Origin: an uncultured Acetatifactor sp.
GTDB taxonomy: Bacteria > Bacillota > Clostridia > Lachnospirales > Lachnospiraceae
Length of the DNA: 7,066 bases
Assembly (NCBI GenBank): GCA_948496895.1
Contig: CAOOJO010000137.1
Location: forward strand, 1 to 7,066
Reading direction: 5' to 3'
In this document: positions 1 to 6,223 of the stretch, piece by piece
How the letters are laid out: the number at the start of each line of letters is the position of its first letter
Position numbering within the stretch: position 1 is the stretch's first letter
The notes under the pieces: model-generated
The model's input: the letters and a program-made list of their open reading frames with translations, nothing else
Databases searched by the model: none
Told to the model about the DNA's origin: nothing
Made by a program: the position numbers and the translations under genes

Positions 1-2
1 CC

Positions 3-785
3 AGCGGTTCCCTGCCCGGATGGGCTCCCGGATACTATCAGTATTACATACCGGGGACGAATCTTTACTACTCTTACGAGAGCACATACGGAGATGCCAA
101 TAAGGTGATTGCCATCAACGCGAAGACCGAAAACCTGGAAGCCTGCCTGGAACTGCTGGATATGTGGTGCGACCCGGATTCCTATGTGGCGCTGATTAAC
201 GGGCCGGAGGGCGAACTCTGGTATGTGGACGGCGAGAATGCTTATCCCACAAAAGAGCAGCTGGATGAACTTAAGGTGACGGAGGGCAAAGGCATCGCCA
301 CTTATAAAAACGGTGAGGAAGTCAAGCTCTGGAATACGGCTTTCTGTATCAACACAGGTGCGTTAAGCTCCTATGGGGACGGCAAGGGCGGCTATCGTCT
401 GGGAAGACTGGAGCAGTGGGACGAGGTACAGGAAATCAAGACGGACAACGAGACTTTCGATAAGTGGAAAGCAACCACTGGTTATGATACCTGGAGTGAC
501 TGGCTGGCGGCAGAGAACGCATACTATTCGGATGGGCCTATGAGCAATGTGCGGAATTTCTGTTCGCAGCCCGACGACAGCATGCAGCTGACCATCGATG
601 CTATCAAGGACAAGGTGGTGAACGCAAGCTGGCAGATGGTGTATGCGGAATCCGATGAGGACTTTGAGAAAATCTGGGACCAGATGGTGGCCGACTGCGA
701 GGGATTGGATGCCCAGTCAATCATCGACTGGAGGCTGGCGGACATTGAGGCGGCTAAGCAGGTCGTGAAGTCGTTGGCGGAGTAG
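3..785 (+). CDS. Sugar ABC transporter substrate-binding protein, LplA-like, C-terminal part (5' end outside window)
   Basis: The reading frame is open from the left edge to TAG at 783-785 and gives 260 residues. The internal GTG at 105 is not taken as the start, because the 34 codons before it are in frame and read as typical binding-protein sequence (PGWAPGYYQYY, then TNLYYSYEST). The sequence resembles the C-terminal half of family 1 extracellular solute-binding proteins of the LplA type, which are about 500 residues long: an aromatic-rich segment, a helix with a conserved-looking LELLDMWCDPD, a YDTWSDWLAAENAYYS stretch, and a closing helical tail (IIDWRLADIEAAKQVV). Such proteins are lipid-anchored outside Gram-positive cells and deliver oligosaccharides to two permeases. 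The signal peptide and lipobox would lie upstream, so I cannot see them. Its position beside four RG-I enzymes suggests that RG-I oligosaccharides are the ligand, which is inference. The permeases are not in the window and are probably upstream. Family assignment is firm; the ligand is not. Confidence 0.88.
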   Translation, partial: SGSLPGWAPGYYQYYIPGTNLYYSYESTYGDANKVIAINAKTENLEACLELLDMWCDPDSYVALINGPEGELWYVDGENAYPTKEQLDELKVTEGKGIATYKNGEEVKLWNTAFCINTGALSSYGDGKGGYRLGRLEQWDEVQEIKTDNETFDKWKATTGYDTWSDWLAAENAYYSDGPMSNVRNFCSQPDDSMQLTIDAIKDKVVNASWQMVYAESDEDFEKIWDQMVADCEGLDAQSIIDWRLADIEAAKQVVKSLAE

Positions 786-852
786 TTCAAAGAGCGATTG
801 GCCGCTATAAGCTTTGCGGCAGCAAAAATCAAATAAAGCAATATAGGAAAAA

Positions 853-887
853 GGAATATCCTCCTCCGGCGCGAGGAGGATATTTCC
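853..887 (+). terminator. Strong intergenic stem-loop; possible attenuating terminator or mRNA-stabilising hairpin
   Basis: Positions 855-866 pair perfectly with 873-884 (12 bp, AATATCCTCCTC with GAGGAGGATATT) around a six-base loop CGGCGC. Two further G-C pairs form beyond a one-base bulge. It lies 67 bases after the binding-protein stop and just before the lyase gene. The + strand has no U-run after the stem, only the short ATTT inside the right arm, so it is a poor classical terminator in the gene direction. On the - strand the stem is followed by CCTTTTTCC, which looks better, but no - strand gene is evident. A plausible role, by analogy with stem-loops after binding-protein genes in other sugar transport operons, is to protect the upstream message or reduce read-through so that the binding protein is made in excess of the enzymes. 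The structure is read directly; its role is inference. Confidence 0.4.
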
Positions 888-907
888 ATAAAGGGGAAAT
901 GGGAAGC

Positions 908-913
908 GAGGGA
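908..913 (+). promoter_or_regulatory. Ribosome binding site of the exo-rhamnogalacturonan lyase gene
   Basis: GAGGGA lies six bases before the ATG at 920, a normal Shine-Dalgarno distance. The alternative in-frame ATG at 899 has only AAGGGGAA almost touching it (AGG four bases away). This favours 920 as the true start. Confidence 0.5.
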
Positions 914-919
914 AAGAGG

Positions 920-3586
920 ATGGAGCTTCATTTATTAAAAGGAAGAAAAAGGGGCGGCTATGCTGCTTTCGGCGGCGTCTGGGACAAGGGGGAGGTAAAG
1001 GAATGCAGTTTCACCCTGAAGAATGAGGAGGGCAGAGCGGTTCCGGTGCAGTCCCGGGCAATGGCGTACTGGCCTGACGGAAGTGTCAAGTGGAGCAGTC
1101 ATGTGGCGGATTCGGGGAGGATGGGGGAACGGGCCTTTCTGGAGCCGGCAGTCTCCCGGGAGCCATCGGATGCCGGGAATGGGGGAGCAGCGGGCATTGC
1201 GGCGAGAAATCCGGGATGTGAAACTGGTGAGGCCGGGGAGGTGCTGTCCCTGACAGTTGCGCAGCAGCCGGAGGGATGGGCAGTGGACACCGGACGCCTG
1301 CGGCTATGGATACCGGGAGCGGGAACAAGGGCGGAGGCCTGTCTGGCGGAGGAAATCTGCATCCTGGGGAGAAAAGGGGAGGTCTCCTGCCTGGCGGAGC
1401 GGGCATATCCCATATTTCGCATGGAGCACAGGAGGACACAAAGACGGTGCGGGGAGGAGCAGGAAATCCGGGAGATTACTGAGGTGATAGAATCCCATGG
1501 CAAAATGGAGCTGGTCACGGCGGAAGCGTCAGGCCCTCTGCAGGCGGTGTTCTGCTTTCGGGGACGGCATATGGCCCTGGGGGAGGCGGGGATGCCATTC
1601 GTTATCCGGCTTTACCTCTGGGCGGGCAGCAGTGAGATGCGCTTCGTTCATACATTCCTCTTTGATGGAAAGGAGGAGAGGGATTATCTGAAAGGCATGG
1701 GTATCCGCTTTGACACGAGGCTGACAGGAAGCTCGGTGAACCGCCATATCCAGTATGTCTGCGAGAACCGGGTGTTTCATGAGGCGGCTGTGATGCTGAA
1801 CTGCAATTATCCCAGGCTGTCTCCTGAGGTGTTCCGGAGCCAGATGCAGGGGGAGCCCATCCTTTATGGGGAGGACGGCGATATTGCGGAGGCAGCCGCC
1901 AACATGCCTGTGTGGAACCGTTACCGGCTGATTCAGGACAGCGCGTATCATTTCGGTATCAGGAAACAGACCAAAGGGGAGTGCTGCGAATTAAGCTGCC
2001 GCCAGGGGAGCCGCTCCAGGGGAGTCATGTCCGTAAGCGGGGAGCAGGGGGGCCTGACCATGGGCATTCGGGATTTCTGGCAGAAGTATCCTGGAGAACT
2101 GGAGGCGACGGGACTGGGGGAGAGGCAGGGCAGCGTCACTGCATGGTTCTATTCCCCGGCCTGTGAGGCTTATGATTTCCGGCACTACGACACCAGAAGC
2201 TATTCCCGTTCCTGCTACGAGGGATTTGAGAATGTGGGGGCGGATGCCCGGGGCATCGGGGTGACAAGCCAGTGCACGGTGCGGCTTGACGACAGGTTCC
2301 TGACGGAAAAAGAGATTCTTTTCTTTGGGGAACGGGTACAGAAGCCCTGTGTCTATGTGGGGACACCGGAATATTATCATGAGAAAAGGGCTTTCGGCTA
2401 CTGGAGCCTGCCTGCAGGGGAGGAGGCAGGGGAGCAGGAGCGGAAGCTGGAGACGCAGCTGGACGCGGCCTTTGCCTTTTATAAACAGGAGGTGGAGAAC
2501 CGGGACTGGTACGGGCTGTTTGATTATGGGGACGTAATGCACAGCTATGACAGGGTGCGGCATACCTGGAAGTATGATGTGGGCGGGTTTGCCTGGCAGA
2601 ATACGGAGTTAGTGGACACTTACTGGCTGTGGCTTTATTTTCTGCGCACTGGCAGGGAGGATGTCTTCACCATGGCGGAGGCCATGAGCAGGCATTGTTC
2701 AGAAGTGGACATCTACCATTTCGGGCCGCTGCAGGGGTTGGGTTCCCGGCATAATGTGCGCCATTGGGGATGCTCCTGCAAGGAGCCCCGCATCGGTATG
2801 GCGGGGCATCACAGGTTCCTCTACTATCTGACGGCGGACGAGCGGCTGGGGGATGTGATGGAGGATGTGAGGGACGCGGATTTGGCCATGTCACGAAACT
2901 GCCGCAGCAAAGTCAAAGCGCCGGACGGGAGGATGCTGCCGGGGGCGCGCAGCGGGCCGGACTGGTCTTCTTATGTGTCCAACTGGATGACCCATTATGA
3001 GCGGACTTTGGAGGAGCGCTACAGACAGCGCATAGAGGCAGGGATAGGGGACATAGCCGCCTCGCCCTACGGGTTTGCCTCCGGGCCGGATTATCTGTAT
3101 GATGCGGACACAGGGCATCTGGTATATAATGGGGAGGTAGAGGATACGCCAAACCAGCATCTGCAGATTTGCATGGGCGGGCCCCAGGTCTGGCTGGAGA
3201 CGGCGGACATGCTGGAGGACGATACCCTGAAGCGGCTTCTGGCGGATTTGGGCAGTTTCTACTATCTGAGTCCGGAGGAGAAGAGCAGGCGCACGAAAGG
3301 GGAGATTTCGAAGAGGCCTTTTTCCTGGCCTTTCATGGCGGCGGGGGTTACGGCTTTTGCGGCGCACTGGAATCGGGACCAGGTTCTGGCCAGGCAGACC
3401 TGGGAGGTGCTGTGGGCGGAGCTTGCCCGGGAGGGCAGGGAGAACGGGTTTGTGCCGGAGCATTACGGCCAGGGCACAGAGCGGGACAACTGCCAGGAGA
3501 TTCCCTGGATAAGCACGAATACGGTTTCCCAATGGTGCCTGAATGTGATGATGGGGATGGAATTTATCCGGGAATATCTGGAATGA
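920..3586 (+). CDS. Exo-rhamnogalacturonan lyase family protein (YetA/PcRGLX-like, PL26 type)
   Basis: An 888-residue protein that I recognise as the YetA/PcRGLX family (B. subtilis YetA is about 860 residues). Characterised members cut the Rha-GalA backbone of RG-I from the reducing end by beta-elimination, releasing unsaturated GalA-Rha disaccharide. The expected order is visible: an N-terminal beta domain from residue 1 with the family-like GVWDKGEV (19-26) and WPDGSVKW (51-58), a middle beta-sandwich region, and from about residue 510 a Trp/Tyr-rich alpha/alpha-toroid. The toroid holds a His-rich block, HNVRHW (611-616) followed by KEPRIGMAGHHR (621-632), the likely active-site area. No signal peptide is visible and the protein has many cysteines, both consistent with a cytoplasmic enzyme acting on imported oligosaccharides. 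ATG 920 is chosen for its better ribosome binding site; ATG 899 would add seven residues. A Gly/Ala-rich stretch at about 77-107 interrupts the N-terminal domain. The stop lies 51 bases before the esterase gene, suggesting co-transcription. Family assignment is firm; catalytic residues were not assigned individually. Confidence 0.88.
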   Translation: MELHLLKGRKRGGYAAFGGVWDKGEVKECSFTLKNEEGRAVPVQSRAMAYWPDGSVKWSSHVADSGRMGERAFLEPAVSREPSDAGNGGAAGIAARNPGCETGEAGEVLSLTVAQQPEGWAVDTGRLRLWIPGAGTRAEACLAEEICILGRKGEVSCLAERAYPIFRMEHRRTQRRCGEEQEIREITEVIESHGKMELVTAEASGPLQAVFCFRGRHMALGEAGMPFVIRLYLWAGSSEMRFVHTFLFDGKEERDYLKGMGIRFDTRLTGSSVNRHIQYVCENRVFHEAAVMLNCNYPRLSPEVFRSQMQGEPILYGEDGDIAEAAANMPVWNRYRLIQDSAYHFGIRKQTKGECCELSCRQGSRSRGVMSVSGEQGGLTMGIRDFWQKYPGELEATGLGERQGSVTAWFYSPACEAYDFRHYDTRSYSRSCYEGFENVGADARGIGVTSQCTVRLDDRFLTEKEILFFGERVQKPCVYVGTPEYYHEKRAFGYWSLPAGEEAGEQERKLETQLDAAFAFYKQEVENRDWYGLFDYGDVMHSYDRVRHTWKYDVGGFAWQNTELVDTYWLWLYFLRTGREDVFTMAEAMSRHCSEVDIYHFGPLQGLGSRHNVRHWGCSCKEPRIGMAGHHRFLYYLTADERLGDVMEDVRDADLAMSRNCRSKVKAPDGRMLPGARSGPDWSSYVSNWMTHYERTLEERYRQRIEAGIGDIAASPYGFASGPDYLYDADTGHLVYNGEVEDTPNQHLQICMGGPQVWLETADMLEDDTLKRLLADLGSFYYLSPEEKSRRTKGEISKRPFSWPFMAAGVTAFAAHWNRDQVLARQTWEVLWAELAREGRENGFVPEHYGQGTERDNCQEIPWISTNTVSQWCLNVMMGMEFIREYLE

Positions 3587-3637
3587 GGGGAACAGGGGCA
3601 TGGGAGAAAGTCTGATTGGGCAAAGGGAGAGACGGAT

Positions 3638-5020
3638 ATGCGGGAAATGAAGTTTACATTCGGAAGAGAGGGTATGGTCAGGGCGGGGGATTCCTATGCG
3701 CCGGGCGGATACGGTTTTGTGACGGAGCGGGAGCGCATTGCCTGGGAGGAACTGCGCGTTTTTGAGCTGAACAGCGGGTTTGACGTGCCTTACTGGTACA
3801 GGGGGGAGGCGCTGACCTGGATTCAGGAGACGGAGGAGGGCTGCTATGTGGATTCCCACAGGCTGACAGAGGCGCTCTGGGGCAGGGACGGCCTGCGGCA
3901 GCCGGGAGAGAGGCGGATTCCCCTGTGCTTTAAAGTGACTGTCCCCGCGGCGGGAAACTACCAGGTCCATATCACGGTAAAGGCCCTTGCCGATGAAGAG
4001 GAGGCGATGTTGTTTGCGGGGCGGCGGCATTTGATGTGGAAAGGCAGCGTCAAAGCCGGCCAGCGGTTCCGGAAGACGTTCACGGTGAATGTGTGCGATA
4101 TCATTCCCAACGAGAAAAAACGAATTTTTGAAGACAGGACATTGGATGTGGCTCTGGTGGGAGACTGTATGGCATTGCAGGAGCTGACCATTGGGGAGGC
4201 GGACTGTCCCACGGTGTACCTGGCGGGGGATTCTACCATGGCGGACTATAGAGCAGAATATCCTTACCATCCATCGGCCTGTTATGGAGGATGGGGACAG
4301 GCATTAGACGCATGGCTTGAGGCTGGGATGGCGGTCTGCAATCAGGCGCATAACGGTCGTACAACGGAAAGCTTCCGCGCGGAGGGGCATTTCGGGATTG
4401 CGATGAAGCATATCCGTCCTGGCGATTATTTTCTGATGCAGTTTGGACATAATGACCAGAAGCTTTCCCATCTACAGGCCATGGGCGGCTATTTGGAGAA
4501 TCTGAAGCGGTTTGTGGAGGAGGTACGGCAGAAAGGCGCTTATCCGGTGATACTGACACCCATTGGGCGGAATACCTGGCGGGAAGAGAAAGCCGGGCTT
4601 GTGTATAACGATTTGCTGTGGGAAAATGCGGAGGCCTGCGGCAGGGTCGGACGGGAAATGGAAGTTCCCGTACTGGATTTGCACGGGGACAGTATGGCGG
4701 ACATCAAGAATCTGGGGCGCGATGCTTCCAAAGTATTCTACCATGTGGACGACTGGACCCATACCAATGACTATGGGGCATACAGGGCTGCTGGATATGT
4801 GGCTTCGGAATTGCGTCGGCTGGGGGATTCGTTCCCTGGGTACAGGGCTTTGACTGATGCGGTGGGGGCAGGTGTTGGAGACTGGGAGCCGCAGACTGTA
4901 CCATTGCTTACGAAGCCGGGGCGGCTGGCGCATGTTCAGGAGCCAATCAAGTGCGAGGACGGTGAGGCCGCTAAAAACCATCAGGCGGAGATAAATGGGG
5001 CATTAGGTATGATTAAGTGA
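3638..5020 (+). CDS. Two-domain rhamnogalacturonan acetylesterase (SGNH/GDSL hydrolase, CE12-like)
   Basis: A 460-residue protein whose central part is an SGNH esterase of the rhamnogalacturonan acetylesterase type (B. subtilis YesT/YxiM relatives), which removes acetyl groups from galacturonate in RG-I. The four blocks are all present: GDST (197-200, nucleophile Ser199), a Gly in CYGGWG (215-220), NGRTTESF with Asn239, GHND (270-273), and DDWTH (371-375) supplying Asp372 and His375. About 190 residues precede the catalytic domain and look beta-rich (FKVTVPAAGNYQVHITVKA at 98-116), resembling the ancillary sandwich domains of longer family members. A tail of about 60 residues follows the catalytic domain. 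No signal peptide is visible, so a cytoplasmic location is likely. The start at ATG 3638 is supported by AAGGGAGA at 3623-3630, seven bases upstream. It sits between the lyase and GH105 genes, where deacetylation would clear substrates for both. Esterase family is firm; exact acetyl position and substrate are inference. Confidence 0.88.
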   Translation: MREMKFTFGREGMVRAGDSYAPGGYGFVTERERIAWEELRVFELNSGFDVPYWYRGEALTWIQETEEGCYVDSHRLTEALWGRDGLRQPGERRIPLCFKVTVPAAGNYQVHITVKALADEEEAMLFAGRRHLMWKGSVKAGQRFRKTFTVNVCDIIPNEKKRIFEDRTLDVALVGDCMALQELTIGEADCPTVYLAGDSTMADYRAEYPYHPSACYGGWGQALDAWLEAGMAVCNQAHNGRTTESFRAEGHFGIAMKHIRPGDYFLMQFGHNDQKLSHLQAMGGYLENLKRFVEEVRQKGAYPVILTPIGRNTWREEKAGLVYNDLLWENAEACGRVGREMEVPVLDLHGDSMADIKNLGRDASKVFYHVDDWTHTNDYGAYRAAGYVASELRRLGDSFPGYRALTDAVGAGVGDWEPQTVPLLTKPGRLAHVQEPIKCEDGEAAKNHQAEINGALGMIK

Positions 5021-5026
5021 GGAGGA
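5020..5026 (+). promoter_or_regulatory. Ribosome binding site of the GH105 gene, overlapping the esterase stop codon
   Basis: AGGAGGA begins on the last base of the esterase TGA (5018-5020) and ends five bases before ATG 5032. It is a near-perfect Shine-Dalgarno sequence. It rules out the GTG at 5017 as the start, since that codon lies upstream of the site and would have the ribosome binding site inside the coding region. The tight junction suggests translational coupling of esterase and GH105. Confidence 0.8.
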
Positions 5027-5031
5027 CAGCT

Positions 5032-6156
5032 ATGGATGGGAAAAAGACAGAAATGAAAAAGTCGGAAATCAGGGAGCCGCTCTATTATGCGGAGGCGGCG
5101 GTGGAGACCATGATGCGGAAGTTTCAGGCGGAGGATTTGCCGCCCAAAGGGCATTTCCATTATCATCAGGGCGTCTTTTTGTCGGGAGTGTACAAAATCT
5201 GGCAGCTAAACGGGGAGGAGCGGTATTTTCAATATATGAAAGACTGGGTGGATTCCTGTATCACGGCGGACGGGGCTGTAAAGGACTATGACGAGGGGCA
5301 GCTGGATGATTTGCAGCCGGGGATTCTGCTGTATCCTCTGTATGAGCGGACAGGGGAGGAGAAGTACAGGAAAGTGCTGGACCGGATTGCGGAGGTCCTC
5401 CGGGCGTTCCCCCGGAACGGGGAGGGCGGCTTCTGGCATAAGACCTGTTTCCCGGAGCAGATGTGGCTGGACGGCCTGTATATGGGCGGGCCCATAGCGG
5501 CGGAGTACGGGGTGCGGTTCGGCGATGCCGGTTTTTTTGACCTGGTGGCGGAGCAGGCGCTGATGATGGAGGCAAAGACCAGGGATGCGAAGACGGGATT
5601 GTGGTATCATGCATGGGACTATGGGAAAAGCCAGGACTGGGCAGATGGGGATACAGGCCGGGCTCCGGAATTCTGGGGGAGGAGCATCGGATGGGTACCG
5701 GTGGCGGTACTGGACGATTTAGACTTTTTCCCGGAGAACCATCCCAAAAGAGGGGAGCTGGAGCGTCTGGTAAAGGAACTGCTTATTGCGGTCTGCAGAT
5801 ATCAGTCCGAGGACGGACGATGGTATCAGGTGGTGGACAAGGGGAACAGGCCGGATGACTGGCTGGAGAATTCCTGCAGTTGTCTGTTCGCTGCCGCCCT
5901 GGCTAAGGCGGTGCGTGTAGGGCTTTTGCCGGAAAGCTTTTTGGAGAATGCCCGCAGGGGATACAAGGGAGTGATAAGGTCTCTGGAATGGGACGGGGAG
6001 GATTTGCTCCTGGGGCAGGTCTGCGTCGGCACGGGGGTGGGGGACTATGCCCATTATGTGAACAGGCCGGTGTCCGTCAATGACCTCCATGGGATGGGAG
6101 CTTTCCTGATTATGTGTGCGGAGATGGCGAGGGTTCCTTGTATGCCGCACCAATAG
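5032..6156 (+). CDS. Unsaturated rhamnogalacturonyl hydrolase, GH105 (YteR/YesR type)
   Basis: A 374-residue protein, almost exactly the length of B. subtilis YteR (373). The family hydrates the double bond of the unsaturated galacturonate at the non-reducing end of RG-I lyase products, releasing rhamnose or a shorter chain. The (alpha/alpha)6-barrel motifs are clear: LDDLQPG with Asp92, FWHK with His136, MWLDGLYMGGP with Trp145 and Asp147, YHAWD with His193, and FWGRSIGW with Trp215, Arg217 and Trp221. These line up at a constant offset of four with residues I recall as the YteR active site (Asp88, His132, Trp141, Asp143, His189, Trp211, Arg213, Trp217). Asp147 is thus the probable general acid. 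No signal peptide is visible, so the enzyme is probably cytoplasmic. It would act directly on the disaccharide released by the PL26-type lyase upstream. The start is fixed by AGGAGGA at 5020-5026, and the gene is tightly coupled to the esterase. Assignment is strong; the only open question is preference for RG-I over other unsaturated uronides. Confidence 0.93.
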   Translation: MDGKKTEMKKSEIREPLYYAEAAVETMMRKFQAEDLPPKGHFHYHQGVFLSGVYKIWQLNGEERYFQYMKDWVDSCITADGAVKDYDEGQLDDLQPGILLYPLYERTGEEKYRKVLDRIAEVLRAFPRNGEGGFWHKTCFPEQMWLDGLYMGGPIAAEYGVRFGDAGFFDLVAEQALMMEAKTRDAKTGLWYHAWDYGKSQDWADGDTGRAPEFWGRSIGWVPVAVLDDLDFFPENHPKRGELERLVKELLIAVCRYQSEDGRWYQVVDKGNRPDDWLENSCSCLFAAALAKAVRVGLLPESFLENARRGYKGVIRSLEWDGEDLLLGQVCVGTGVGDYAHYVNRPVSVNDLHGMGAFLIMCAEMARVPCMPHQ

Positions 6157-6210
6157 GCAGCCTGTAAAATCACCCAACGGTGGAAATCATAAAAGAGGGA
6201 ATACATCAAA

Positions 6211-6217
6211 AAAGGAG
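6211..6217 (+). promoter_or_regulatory. Ribosome binding site of the GH28 gene
   Basis: AAAGGAG lies six bases before ATG 6224 and nine before the adjacent ATG 6227, so either codon could initiate and the product would differ by one Met. The 67-base gap after the GH105 stop shows no stem with a T-run and no clear promoter, so the gene is probably in the same transcript. Confidence 0.6.
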
Positions 6218-6223
6218 TTTGCC

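Noticed and set aside
801..826. Small hairpins (GCCGC with GCGGC, or TTTGC with GCAAA around GGCA)
   Set aside because: Only five base pairs each, mutually exclusive, and not followed by a T-run, so chance pairing is likely.
786..898. Promoter or catabolite-response (cre) site ahead of the lyase gene
   Set aside because: The best -10-like string (TATAGG at 842-847) has no -35 at a workable distance, and I found no match to the cre consensus by eye.
524..931. A 135-codon - strand open frame whose N-terminal part covers the intergenic region
   Set aside because: Its start lies in the lyase gene and most of it mirrors the binding-protein gene. The hydrophobic stretch comes from the A/T-rich intergenic sequence, and no family is recognisable.
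3169..3615. A 148-codon + strand frame in the end of the lyase gene running into the intergenic space
   Set aside because: It is a Gly-rich out-of-frame shadow of the lyase coding sequence without a recognisable domain.
2891..4270. A 459-codon open frame on the - strand across the lyase and esterase genes
   Set aside because: It lies opposite two well-supported genes, its translation is rich in Pro, Arg and His as expected from the reverse of G-rich coding sequence, it shows no domain, and no ribosome binding site was evident.
5017..5019. GTG as an earlier start of the GH105 gene
   Set aside because: The strong AGGAGGA site would fall inside the coding sequence, and the ATG at 5032 gives a length almost equal to YteR.
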